The notes beneath the pieces are model-generated. The model saw only the letters and a list, made by a program, of their open reading frames with translations. It had not been told where the DNA came from and did no database searches. A stretch of 64,000 bases of DNA from positions 496,001 through 560,000 of the forward strand of contig NZ_QWGR01000003.1 of assembly GCF_003576475.1 (NCBI RefSeq), written 5' to 3'. A program made the translations under genes and the position numbers. Below, in pieces: positions 43,017 to 51,797 of this stretch; the first letter of the stretch is position 1; each line of letters starts with the position of its first letter. Source of the DNA: Maribellus luteus (GTDB taxonomy: Bacteria; Bacteroidota; Bacteroidia; Bacteroidales; Prolixibacteraceae).

Positions 43017-46000
43017 ATGAAATTCATCATACATAGAAAAATATTCATCAGCATGCTTTTTTTGGGGCTGACCATGCTTGGGTACATCTCCTACAAAAGG
43101 CTGCCGGTGGAATTAATGCCCAATGCCGAGCTGCCCATGCTTTTTGTGCAGATCCAGTCGCGCACCCAGGTCGATCCCAAGTACATGGAGAACCAGGCTG
43201 TGATCCCGATCGAAGGCGCCATTGGTACCATGGAAGGCATTGAAAGCATGGAGTCGTACATCAACAACCAGTCGGCTTCCATTCAGGTCAACTTTAAGCA
43301 GAACGTCAACTTTAAATACACCTTCCTGAAACTACAGGAAAAGATTGACCTGGTAAGCGCCAGCCTCGACGACAACTTTGTGGTGGTGGTGAACAAGGTC
43401 GACATTGAGCAGCTCACCAACCAGTTTATGGAACTGCAGGTAAGAGGAAGTGGCGGGGTGGACCGTGTGCGCAACATCGTTGACCAGGAAATAACCGCGG
43501 AAATGGAAAACGTGGACGGCGTTGCTTCGGTTACGGTTTACGGTGGTAAAGAACGCTCGATTGAAGTTACCTACGATGCAGCTGCCTGCGAAGCCTACGG
43601 AATTACACCGGCCCAAATCAGCAGTGCCATTTCAGGGAATTCGCAAAACCGCACATTTGCCGGCTACCTGCACGAATCGGACAAAAAATACTTTGTACAT
43701 GTAACCGCTGAATACGACAATGTTTCAGACATCGAGAACATTGTGGTGGCCGACGGACCGATCTTTTTGAAGGACGTGGCCGATGTGTTTTTTGGCGTGA
43801 AAGAAGAAACGTCCATCAGCCGTATTAACGGGCTCGATGCCGTTTCGATGCTACTCGTCAGCGATTCGCAGGCCAACCTCATCGAATTATCGCACAAGGT
43901 GCAGGATCAAATCGCCACGTTGAATCAAAAGCTGGCATCAAAAGATGTGGAAATAGTGGTGCAGACCAACCTGGCCGAAACCATGGAAAACAACATCGAC
44001 CAGATCATAAACCTGGCGCTGGTGGGTGGATTGCTGGCTATTTTTGTGCTCTGGATGTTCCTGAAAAACATGCGCATTGTTTCCTTTATCGCGCTGGCAA
44101 TGCCCATTTCGGTATTCACCGCCTTCAACCTGTTCTATGCCTTTAATATTTCGCTGAACAGTTTAACACTGGTGGGTTTGGTACTCGCCATCGGGATGCT
44201 TCTCGACAACAGCATTGTGGTACTGGAGAATATCTACCGCTTGTCGGGGAATAAAATGAGCCCCGAACAATCGGTTACACAGGGAACACAGGAAGTATGG
44301 CGCTCTATTCTGGCGGCCACGCTTACCACCATTACCGTGTTTCTGCCCTTTGTATTCTCAACCGACTACATGGTGAAGCTACTCGGAAATCACGTGGGCG
44401 TATCCATTATTTCCACCCTGATTGTTTCGTTGTTTGTCGCCTTGCTGCTCATCCCCATGGGGGCTCATTTACTTTTGAAAGGGAAGAAAAAACACAACAT
44501 CTTTTACGAAAAAGTAACCACTAACAACCGCATCATTCAGATCTACATTTTATTGCTGAAAGCAAGTATGCGTGTTCCGGCAAGAACCATTATCGGCGCC
44601 ATCGTTCTGTTCTTCCTAACCGTGTTTATTGTGTTGGCCATAAGTGTAAACAACCTGAGTGAAGTGGAAGAAACCCAGTTCTCGGTGTATGTGACCATGC
44701 CAACCGGGTCGACACTGGAAGCTACCGACAAAGTAGTGGCCGAAGTGGAAAGCCGCCTGAACGACATCAAGGAAAAGAAAGACCTGATTTCCAAAATTGA
44801 AGAAGAGGAAGCGATCCTGACTTTCATTTTGACAGACGACTATAAAGACATTGACGACCGCACCGTAGCCGAAATCAAGAAAGACGTGGAAGACCGTGTA
44901 AAAAATATTTCGCAGGCAGAAATCAGCCTCGAAGCACCTGCTTCCAGCTCCAGTTTCCGTGGTGGCGGTGGTGGCGGCGGGCGTTCAGGTTCGCAGGGAT
45001 TTGCCCAGTTTATGGGGATCGGCAGCAACCAGGAACGCATCGTTATTAAAGGTGAAAACTTTGAAGTAATGAAAGGCGTGGCCGAAGACCTGCTCTATTA
45101 CATCGAAGACCTTGAATCCATCCGCAGGGCCAGTATCAGCGTATCGCGCAACCGACCCGAGGTACACCTCTATTTCAACCAGCTTTTGCTCACCGAATAC
45201 GGTGTCACGCTTAACAACATTGCCGCTGATCTGCGCACGTTTACCCGCGAATTTACGTCGGGCGTAAATTTCAAACAAGGCACCGAGGAATACGAAATTG
45301 TGATAAAGGAGAAACTCCCGGAAGGAGTGGAGGAAGATGACTCGGAAAAAGGGATGGAAGATTTGCGTCGACTTCCCATCAGCAATAACCAGGGAGCCAC
45401 CCACGAATTACAGGATTTGGCCGACCTGGTGTACGCCGAAGGAATGGCACGGATAACGCGAGTTAACCAGGAAAAACAAATTGAACTGAATTACCGCTTT
45501 ATCAACGAAGCAGAAGACTCAAAAGACCTGCTGGAAGCTTACCGCCTGGAAATTGACGATATCATCAGTTCCTACAAATTGCCCTCGGGCGTGGCGGTAC
45601 AGGTAATTCACGAAGAGGACCAGTATGCGGAGTTCAAATTCCTGATTGCAGCAGCATTTATATTGATTCTGATGATTCTGGCCTCAGTTTTTGAATCGCT
45701 TTCCACTCCTTTTGTACTGATGTTTTCGATCCCGCTGGCAGCAATCGGCTCCTTCCTGGCGCTCATTTTTACCGGAAACAGCCTGTTTAACGCCAATACT
45801 TTAATGGGATTTATTATCCTGATTGGGGTGGTGGTCAACAACGGGATTATCCTTATCGACTACACCAACATTCTGCGAAAACGGGGCTTCCGGAAGTCGC
45901 GGGCATTAATGGCCGCCGGACTTTCGCGCGTTCGCCCGATCCTGATTACAGCCATTACCACCATTGTAGCTTTGTTCCCGCTGGCAATGGGCCAAGCGGA

Positions 46001-47741
46001 ATATGTAGGAGCCATCGGTGCTCCGTTTGCCATTACCGTAATCGGCGGCTTATCGCTTAGCACACTGCTTACACTTGTTTTCATCCCAACGCTTTATGCC
46101 GGGTTGGAGAACTCGCTCAACTGGATAAAATCGCTGCACTGGGGCCTTAAAGCCGGAATGCTGAGCATTTTTGTGCTTGGCTCGGTATTGGTCTACCTGA
46201 AGGTAGACAGCTTTATCTGGCAATTGCTCGACTTTATGCTACTTATTATCCTGGTGCCCGGCATCGTTGCTTTTGTAATGACCAGCCTCCGCCAGGCCAA
46301 CGAAAAAGTGATCGACGAAAACGAACCGATCCGTATCAAGGTACAAAAGCTGGTAAAAATCTACGACCGCGATTCACGTTTTGTACGTGAGTGGAAATCG
46401 GGCATCAAAATCAGGGAACGTGCCGGACTGACACGCGACTACAAAAGCTTGCGCGACTTCTACGACATGATTTGGCAGTTACCGCTCTTCGGGTTCCTCG
46501 TCTATTTCACGTTCTTTTACCTCGAAAGCAATCTTTGGATGTGGATTCTTTCCCACACCGTATTTTTCTTCCTGCTGTCGCTGCGAATACCGGTTCAGCA
46601 GATACTTATAAACAAACACGAAGCAACGGGAAAAATTTTCTACCTGAAACTAAATAAATGGATCTACAACCTGATTTACTGGGCTGTTCCGGCTGTTTTC
46701 CTGTTTATCTTTTACAGGAACTGGGACAACCTCGGGATGGTGATTTTTGTGGCCATTATCTGGTACCTGCTGCTGATCATTTACAGTTCGGCCGAGTACA
46801 TTCAGAAAAAGAACCTGAACATTGCCCGCATCGAAGGTCGTCTCAGCGTTTTACGCCGTGCTTATTTCACATTGATCCGTCAAATACCGGTTGTTGGTAA
46901 ACGCAAGAAGCCTTTCCGGGCATTGAACGGGGTTTCGCTTGAAATAAAAACCGGCATGTTTGGTTTGCTGGGGCCCAACGGTGCCGGTAAATCTACCATG
47001 ATGCGGATTATCACCGGTATCCTCGAACAGAGTTACGGAAAGATCTGGATCAACGGACTCGACACACAAAAATACCGCGAAGAATTGCAGGGCCTGATCG
47101 GTTACCTGCCGCAGGCTTTCGGAACGTACGAAAACATGTCGGCCTGGGAATTCCTCGATTACCAGGCGATTCTGAAAGGTATCAAAGACACCAAAACGCG
47201 AAACGAACGTTTGGAGTACGTGCTGAAAAACGTGCATATGTACGAACGCAGGAACGACAAGATCGGCTCCTTCTCGGGAGGGATGAAACAACGCATCGGG
47301 ATTGCGCAAATATTGCTGAACCTGCCACGGATCCTGGTTGTGGACGAACCTACTGCCGGTCTCGACCCGCGCGAACGCATCCGTTTCCGGAACCTGCTGG
47401 TGGAACTCAGCCGCGAACGAATCGTAATTTTCTCGACTCACATTATCGAAGACATTTCGAGTTCGTGTAACCAGGTGGCCGTTATTAACCGCGGTAACCT
47501 GAAATACTTTGGCACACCTACCGATATGGTAAACATGGGCAACAACTTTGTGTGGCAATTTTCGGTTCCCGCGAGGGAATTCGACAACATGGCCAACAAA
47601 CAACTCATTGTGCACCACATGCGCGATGGCGAGAACATTAAAGTCCGCTGTCTGGCAAAGGAAAAACCAACACCCGATGCAGTAAATGTTCTGCCCCACC
47701 TCGAAGATGCTTATTTGTGCTTACTTAAAGATTTTGTTTAA
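43017..47741 (+). CDS. RND efflux pump fused to extra membrane segments and a C-terminal ABC ATPase domain
   Basis: A 1574-residue single frame joining two transporter classes. Residues 1-1032 form a complete RND pump: TM1, porter, TM4 GMLLDNSIVVLENIY (Asp397-Asn398), a Gly-rich loop (about 648-657) in the second porter, and TM8-12 ending LTLVFIPTLYAG. Residues about 1040-1285 add roughly six hydrophobic segments with a charged cytoplasmic stretch. Residues about 1295-1574 form an ABC ATPase: GPNGAGKST (1319-1327, Lys1325), signature FSGGMKQR (Ser1420), Walker B VVDEP (Asp1443, Glu1444), H-loop His1475 and an accessory end domain. No frameshift or stop interrupts it. The next gene is a small ABC permease without an ATPase of its own, 1 nt after the stop. 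Confidence 0.9.
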   Translation: MKFIIHRKIFISMLFLGLTMLGYISYKRLPVELMPNAELPMLFVQIQSRTQVDPKYMENQAVIPIEGAIGTMEGIESMESYINNQSASIQVNFKQNVNFKYTFLKLQEKIDLVSASLDDNFVVVVNKVDIEQLTNQFMELQVRGSGGVDRVRNIVDQEITAEMENVDGVASVTVYGGKERSIEVTYDAAACEAYGITPAQISSAISGNSQNRTFAGYLHESDKKYFVHVTAEYDNVSDIENIVVADGPIFLKDVADVFFGVKEETSISRINGLDAVSMLLVSDSQANLIELSHKVQDQIATLNQKLASKDVEIVVQTNLAETMENNIDQIINLALVGGLLAIFVLWMFLKNMRIVSFIALAMPISVFTAFNLFYAFNISLNSLTLVGLVLAIGMLLDNSIVVLENIYRLSGNKMSPEQSVTQGTQEVWRSILAATLTTITVFLPFVFSTDYMVKLLGNHVGVSIISTLIVSLFVALLLIPMGAHLLLKGKKKHNIFYEKVTTNNRIIQIYILLLKASMRVPARTIIGAIVLFFLTVFIVLAISVNNLSEVEETQFSVYVTMPTGSTLEATDKVVAEVESRLNDIKEKKDLISKIEEEEAILTFILTDDYKDIDDRTVAEIKKDVEDRVKNISQAEISLEAPASSSSFRGGGGGGGRSGSQGFAQFMGIGSNQERIVIKGENFEVMKGVAEDLLYYIEDLESIRRASISVSRNRPEVHLYFNQLLLTEYGVTLNNIAADLRTFTREFTSGVNFKQGTEEYEIVIKEKLPEGVEEDDSEKGMEDLRRLPISNNQGATHELQDLADLVYAEGMARITRVNQEKQIELNYRFINEAEDSKDLLEAYRLEIDDIISSYKLPSGVAVQVIHEEDQYAEFKFLIAAAFILILMILASVFESLSTPFVLMFSIPLAAIGSFLALIFTGNSLFNANTLMGFIILIGVVVNNGIILIDYTNILRKRGFRKSRALMAAGLSRVRPILITAITTIVALFPLAMGQAEYVGAIGAPFAITVIGGLSLSTLLTLVFIPTLYAGLENSLNWIKSLHWGLKAGMLSIFVLGSVLVYLKVDSFIWQLLDFMLLIILVPGIVAFVMTSLRQANEKVIDENEPIRIKVQKLVKIYDRDSRFVREWKSGIKIRERAGLTRDYKSLRDFYDMIWQLPLFGFLVYFTFFYLESNLWMWILSHTVFFFLLSLRIPVQQILINKHEATGKIFYLKLNKWIYNLIYWAVPAVFLFIFYRNWDNLGMVIFVAIIWYLLLIIYSSAEYIQKKNLNIARIEGRLSVLRRAYFTLIRQIPVVGKRKKPFRALNGVSLEIKTGMFGLLGPNGAGKSTMMRIITGILEQSYGKIWINGLDTQKYREELQGLIGYLPQAFGTYENMSAWEFLDYQAILKGIKDTKTRNERLEYVLKNVHMYERRNDKIGSFSGGMKQRIGIAQILLNLPRILVVDEPTAGLDPRERIRFRNLLVELSRERIVIFSTHIIEDISSSCNQVAVINRGNLKYFGTPTDMVNMGNNFVWQFSVPAREFDNMANKQLIVHHMRDGENIKVRCLAKEKPTPDAVNVLPHLEDAYLCLLKDFV

Positions 47742-47742
47742 A

Positions 47743-48462
47743 ATGGCTGCAAAACTCGACATAAAAAACAGGCTTTTTATCCTGATCAAAATGATCCGCT
47801 ACAACCTGAAGATCATTTTTGCCAATCGTTTTATCTGGTTTCTGGTGGCAGCACTGGCCTTTTTCCTTTTTGTGGCCGTACAGGTGGTGCTCGACAACAA
47901 TACCATTACCGACGGAACGGTTTACGAGCTGCTCATTTTTCCCGGAATATTACTGATTTTCTATCCATCGGTTTTTGGTATACAAAACGACGACGATTCA
48001 CGCATGCTCGAAATACTGTTTGGAATACCCAACTACCGGTACAAGGTTTGGCTGGTACGGCTGGTTATGATCTATGCACTGGTGTTTATCATCATTGTTT
48101 TGTTCTCGGAAATTGCTTCGATTCTGCTGTACAAAGTCAATATACTGGAAATGTCGTACCAGCTCATGTATCCCATTGTGTTCCTGGGCTCCATGGCCTT
48201 TATGTTTTCCACACTGATCAAAAACGGAAACGGTACGGCCGTTACCATGGTACTTATTGGCGTGGCCTTGCTTATACTGCAGGATACCATCCAAAACACG
48301 CAATGGAATCCGTTTCTGAATCCTTTTGAAATTCCGAACAACAGGAATGAAGTGATCTGGGAAGGCATTATCCGCAAAAACCGGATCTTTTTAGGGATCG
48401 GAATGCTGGTATTTATCCTTTATGGCTTGTTTAACCTGCAAAAAAGGGAGCGGTTTGTATAG
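47743..48462 (+). CDS. ABC-2-type permease (partner of the fused ATPase)
   Basis: A 239-residue membrane protein with about six spans, starting MAAKLDIKNRLFILIKMIRY. The frame is open further upstream to 47686, but that extension lies inside the RND/ABC gene; the ATG at 47743, one base after its TAA, is the natural coupled start. Features such as 'FANRFIWFLVAALAFFLFVA' and 'PNYRYKVWLVRLVMIYAL' fit ABC-2 permeases of the exporter class. As no separate ATPase gene follows, it is most likely driven by the ATPase domain at the end of the preceding protein. Last gene of the operon. Confidence 0.85.
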   Translation: MAAKLDIKNRLFILIKMIRYNLKIIFANRFIWFLVAALAFFLFVAVQVVLDNNTITDGTVYELLIFPGILLIFYPSVFGIQNDDDSRMLEILFGIPNYRYKVWLVRLVMIYALVFIIIVLFSEIASILLYKVNILEMSYQLMYPIVFLGSMAFMFSTLIKNGNGTAVTMVLIGVALLILQDTIQNTQWNPFLNPFEIPNNRNEVIWEGIIRKNRIFLGIGMLVFILYGLFNLQKRERFV

Positions 48463-48500
48463 TTTGTAATCCAAACTTTTACGCTTTCCATTCAATAAAC

Positions 48501-48537
48501 AAAAGGGCAGGCTCCGGTTATTGGCGTCTGCCCTTTT
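48501..48537 (+). terminator. intrinsic terminator of the RND/ABC operon
   Basis: AAAAGGGCAG (48501-48510) and CTGCCCTTTT (48528-48537) form a perfect 10-bp stem with a 17-nt loop, the right arm ending in T4. It lies 38 nt after the last permease gene and could also work for transcripts from the other side. Confidence 0.85.
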
Positions 48538-48588
48538 GCTATTCTTTTCTGACGAATAGTAAAACGTCAGTTCTTCTTCAGGATTTTT

Positions 48589-48596
48589 TACCTTTG
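48589..48596 (+). promoter_or_regulatory. candidate -7 box (TACCTTTG) of the U32 gene
   Basis: TACCTTTG followed by CACCGC is an exact TAnnTTTG match 19 nt upstream of the ATG at 48616. No good -33 TTTG is visible. If used, it leaves a leader of only about 12 nt, which favours the ATG at 48616 over the TTG at 48607. Confidence 0.5.
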
Positions 48597-48615
48597 CACC
48601 GCAAAATTGAATACG

Positions 48616-49875
48616 ATGGAAAGAAGAGATGTGGAAATAATGGCGCCGGTTGGTTCATACGAATCGCTGATGGCGGCTATTCAGGGTGGTGCAGGATCGG
48701 TTTATTTCGGGGTGGAACACCTGAACATGCGCTCGCGGTCGGCCAATAATTTTACGCTCGACGATCTGCGTAAAATCGTAGAGATTGCCTCCGTTTACAA
48801 GGTAAAAACTTATCTCACTTTAAATGTGGAAATCTTTGACGGCGAAATGCAGCAAATGCACGGAGTGCTGGATGCTGCCAAAGAAGCCGGCGTTTCAGCA
48901 GTTATCGCTGCCGATATTTCCGTTATTCAATATGCACGTTCCATCAACCTTGAGGTGCACGTTTCCACCCAGGTAAACATCACCAACGTTGAGGCGGTGA
49001 AATTCTACTCCAACTTTGCCGATGTGATGGTACTGGCGCGCGAAATGAACCTGGGCCGGGTTTGGGAAATCAGCAACCAGATTAAAGAGCAGCAGGTAAA
49101 AGGGCCCAACGGCGAACTCGTAAAAATTGAAATGTTTGTGCACGGTGCACTGTGCATGGCTACCAGCGGCAAGTGCTACCTCAGCTTGCACGAGATGAAT
49201 TCCTCGGCCAACCGCGGTGCCTGCCTGCAAACCTGCCGGCGTGCCTACACCGTTACCGATAAGGAAACCGGCGCCGAACTGGAGATTGACAATGAGTACA
49301 TCATGTCGCCCAAAGACCTGAAAACCATTCACTTTCTGAATAAAATACTTGATGCGGGTGTTTCGGTACTGAAAATTGAAGGCCGGGCCCGTTCCGCCGA
49401 GTACGTAAAAACCGTGGTGCAATGCTACCGAGAAGCTGTGGATGCCTATTTCGACGAATCGTTTACCGACGAGAAAGTGGAGATCTGGAACGAACGTCTG
49501 GCTTCAGTGTTTAACCGTGGCTTTTGGGATGGGTATTACCTGGGACAGCGTTTGGGCGAATGGAGCCACAATTACGGGTCGCGAGCCACCAAACGAAAGC
49601 TTTACATCGGGAAAGTAACCAACTACTTCAAAAAAATTGGCGTGGCCGAGTTTAAACTCGAAACCAACAATCTGAAAGTGGGCGAAGAAATAATTGTTAC
49701 CGGGCCAACTACAGGAGTTTACCAGGGCGAGATCAGCGAAATACGCTTCGAGCTGGAATCGGTTCAGGAAGGACTAAAAGGACAACGTATCTCGGTGCCC
49801 GTGGAAACCGTTCTGAGAAGGGCGGACAAGCTTTTTAAAGTAGTTGATGCCAAAGAAGTAAGAGAACGCCGGTAG
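48616..49875 (+). CDS. peptidase U32 family protein (TrhP/YegQ-like)
   Basis: A 419-residue U32 protein. It opens with VEIMAPVGSYESLMAAIQGG, the family start, followed by a TIM-barrel-like region ('VYFGVEHLNMRS', 'VHVSTQVNITN'). The signature ALCMATSGKCYLSLH with the downstream GACLQTCRRAY provides four cysteines, as in bacterial U32 proteins that support tRNA uridine hydroxylation and are thought to carry an iron-sulfur cluster. I take the ATG at 48616; an in-frame TTG 9 nt earlier is possible. A U32 C-terminal beta domain (about 325-419) is present. It is a single-gene unit after the efflux-operon terminator. Confidence 0.9.
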   Translation: MERRDVEIMAPVGSYESLMAAIQGGAGSVYFGVEHLNMRSRSANNFTLDDLRKIVEIASVYKVKTYLTLNVEIFDGEMQQMHGVLDAAKEAGVSAVIAADISVIQYARSINLEVHVSTQVNITNVEAVKFYSNFADVMVLAREMNLGRVWEISNQIKEQQVKGPNGELVKIEMFVHGALCMATSGKCYLSLHEMNSSANRGACLQTCRRAYTVTDKETGAELEIDNEYIMSPKDLKTIHFLNKILDAGVSVLKIEGRARSAEYVKTVVQCYREAVDAYFDESFTDEKVEIWNERLASVFNRGFWDGYYLGQRLGEWSHNYGSRATKRKLYIGKVTNYFKKIGVAEFKLETNNLKVGEEIIVTGPTTGVYQGEISEIRFELESVQEGLKGQRISVPVETVLRRADKLFKVVDAKEVRERR

Positions 49876-49942
49876 TAATTCGCTCCTATTCTTTTCTTTT
49901 TAAGAAAAACAACTTAATTTAACGGTTGTTATAATGTGCATT

Positions 49943-50809
49943 ATGGCCCGAATCCGAATCATTGCTGTTCTCTTACTCTCGTTGCTTGCCGGTGGAAATG
50001 CATCTGCACAGTTAATGGGTTTCAGGTTTGCACTCAACTCGGGACTTTTGGTTACGGAATTTGGCAAATCAGATGTTCCGCACCCAAATGCAATTGCTCT
50101 TACACCGGCCACTGCCAAAGAAACGTTTACGCCACAACCTGCGATGGGTGCCGAAGCCGAAATTTTGTTTCAGATATCGGAAAGCACTTTTTTCGGGATT
50201 GAATTGGATTACACACATTTAAAAGGATACAATAACAATCCTCCCTGGTATAATTATTACCTCACTTCGTATTTTAAGGAATACCAGTCGTCAGACTACA
50301 TGAATGCCCCGGTAAAATACAACACCACGTTATTGAACCTGGCGGTGAATTATAAATACTTCTTTTTCCGGGAAAAAACATTTCATCCTTTTGTCAAACT
50401 CACTGGAGTTGTGGCGTTGGTAGGAACCGATTTTTCTTACAAAGAGTTACCTGAAGCCGGTCTGGAATCAGATATTTTATATGCCCGAGGTACTTCCAAC
50501 AGCAATTTAAAAAAGTGGCCTACCTTTCATTTCGGGGGCGGAATCGGCTTTAGCTACGACCTCTCCGATCGCCTGGCTTTTCAAATCGACGGAACTGTAA
50601 CCGCCCTGAATTCCGGAATAATAAACGGGGTTCCCAACTTCACCTATGTCCGGGAAAACGGCGAAGACATTCTGCGTTACAATCGCCACATTTCGCTAAC
50701 GGCCCAGGTGAGCGCGGGAATCGCTTATACATTCGAAGTAAATACAGGAGGAAAAGGCCCGGGTGGCCGGATAGATCCCAATTTCCCTTTCTACCGGAAA
50801 AAACACTAG
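49943..50809 (+). CDS. outer-membrane beta-barrel protein
   Basis: A 288-residue protein starting MARIRIIAVLLLSLLAG, with a signal peptide ending NASAQ. An alternative ATG three codons upstream (49934) is in frame. The mature part is an eight- to ten-strand barrel of the OmpA-like 'beta-barrel domain' type: 'TFFGIELDYTHLKGY', 'VNYKYFFFREKTFHPFVKLT', 'GGGIGFSYDLSDRLAFQIDG' and 'VSAGIAYTFEV'. The last 25 residues are Gly/Pro-rich. Single gene; function unknown. Confidence 0.8.
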   Translation: MARIRIIAVLLLSLLAGGNASAQLMGFRFALNSGLLVTEFGKSDVPHPNAIALTPATAKETFTPQPAMGAEAEILFQISESTFFGIELDYTHLKGYNNNPPWYNYYLTSYFKEYQSSDYMNAPVKYNTTLLNLAVNYKYFFFREKTFHPFVKLTGVVALVGTDFSYKELPEAGLESDILYARGTSNSNLKKWPTFHFGGGIGFSYDLSDRLAFQIDGTVTALNSGIINGVPNFTYVRENGEDILRYNRHISLTAQVSAGIAYTFEVNTGGKGPGGRIDPNFPFYRKKH

Positions 50810-50955
50810 GCAATTTTTTTTCTTTTATCTGCCTAAATGGCTTGTAAATAGCTTGCTCCGGTTAGTCTGTGTTGAATTGGATTTAAAGACCGGTGAAAGC
50901 ACATAATTTTGCAAATACTGAGAAGTCAACACCTTTCCGGTTATTACAAGTATTG

Positions 50956-50963
50956 TATTTTTG
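50956..50963 (+). promoter_or_regulatory. candidate -7 box (TATTTTTG) upstream of the ECF sigma gene
   Basis: TATTTTTG followed by CACCG matches TAnnTTTG, 175 nt upstream of the sigma start. The only -33 candidate is TTTC 18 nt away. It lies in the 329-nt gap 50810-51138, which otherwise holds the palindrome at 51068-51081 and no gene that I can support. Confidence 0.4.
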
Positions 50964-51067
50964 CACCGTGTTTCCAAAGAGTTCCTGTCTGGCAATTCAG
51001 TTATCTGAGCAAAGAGTGTTAGATTTGCCTTCAAAGTCAACTCATATTTTTATAATTGAAAAAAATC

Positions 51068-51081
51068 CACTGAATTCAGTG
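51068..51081. promoter_or_regulatory. perfect 14-bp palindrome upstream of the ECF sigma gene
   Basis: CACTGAATTCAGTG is fully self-complementary and lies 57 nt upstream of the sigma start, between the candidate promoter and the gene. It could be a regulator-binding site for the glycan locus. Confidence 0.4.
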
Positions 51082-51138
51082 CCTAATTGTCTTTATTTAA
51101 GACTCATGTAATTTGACTACAGATAAACCTGACAGTAA

Positions 51139-51711
51139 ATGACTAATTCTTCAGACCGAAATTTAATCCAGGGAATAAGAAAAGGTGACATCGATTCATT
51201 TCGGAAACTTTTTGACGAAAAGTATTCTCTGTTTTATGTTTTTATAGAGGGGTTGGTAAAAAATTCGGTGTGGGCTGAAGATATTACGCAGAATGTTTTT
51301 TTAAAGGTTTGGGTAAACCGGGCAAAGCTAAATCCTGAACAATCAATACACACTTATCTGTATGTGCTCGCAAGAAACGAGGTGCGGGATCATTTCAGGC
51401 TTAAATCAAATATGTCGCACCAATCAGTGCAGGAAGATCACCAGGTTTATTCGGAAGACTATGCCGGGCAAATGGATGCGCAAACAATAAGTGATCAAAT
51501 TGATAAAATAGTATCGCAAATGCCGGAGCAGCGTCAAAAAGTATTTGTTTTGAGCCGAAAAGAAATGTTGTCGAATAAGGAAATTGCCCATAAATTAAAC
51601 CTGTCGGTGCGAACTGTTGAACGCCATATTTTTCTGGCAATGAAAGAAATAAAGCGCCACTTGCCTGCCAGTTATAATTTGCTGTTGCTCTTAATGCTTT
51701 TGAAATCTTAA
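51139..51711 (+). CDS. ECF sigma factor of the glycan locus (FecI-like)
   Basis: A 190-residue sigma factor of the Bacteroides-type expanded family. Region 2: 'VKNSVWAEDITQNVFLKVW'; region 4: 'QRQKVFVLSRKEMLSNKEIA' with 'NLSVRTVERHIFLAMKEI'. The C-terminal hydrophobic stretch LLLLLMLLKS is typical of this group. It is followed by its FecR-type anti-sigma gene and an STN-bearing SusC gene, the standard set for outer-membrane-signalled induction of a glycan locus. Confidence 0.92.
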   Translation: MTNSSDRNLIQGIRKGDIDSFRKLFDEKYSLFYVFIEGLVKNSVWAEDITQNVFLKVWVNRAKLNPEQSIHTYLYVLARNEVRDHFRLKSNMSHQSVQEDHQVYSEDYAGQMDAQTISDQIDKIVSQMPEQRQKVFVLSRKEMLSNKEIAHKLNLSVRTVERHIFLAMKEIKRHLPASYNLLLLLMLLKS

Positions 51712-51797
51712 AAAAAGTGAATTTTTGGTTGCGTAGTCATCCTTTTTGATTCGTTCTATTAGTGTACTCGCTATTCAGAGTATGCATTTAGTACGTT

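Noticed and set aside
47686-47742. Upstream ATG for the last permease of the efflux operon
   Set aside because: It would place 19 extra residues inside the coding end of the RND/ABC gene; the ATG one base after that gene's stop is the better start.
48607-48615. TTG start adding MNT to the U32 protein
   Set aside because: The ATG at 48616 gives the usual family N-terminus, and the -7 box at 48589-48596 would leave almost no leader before the TTG.
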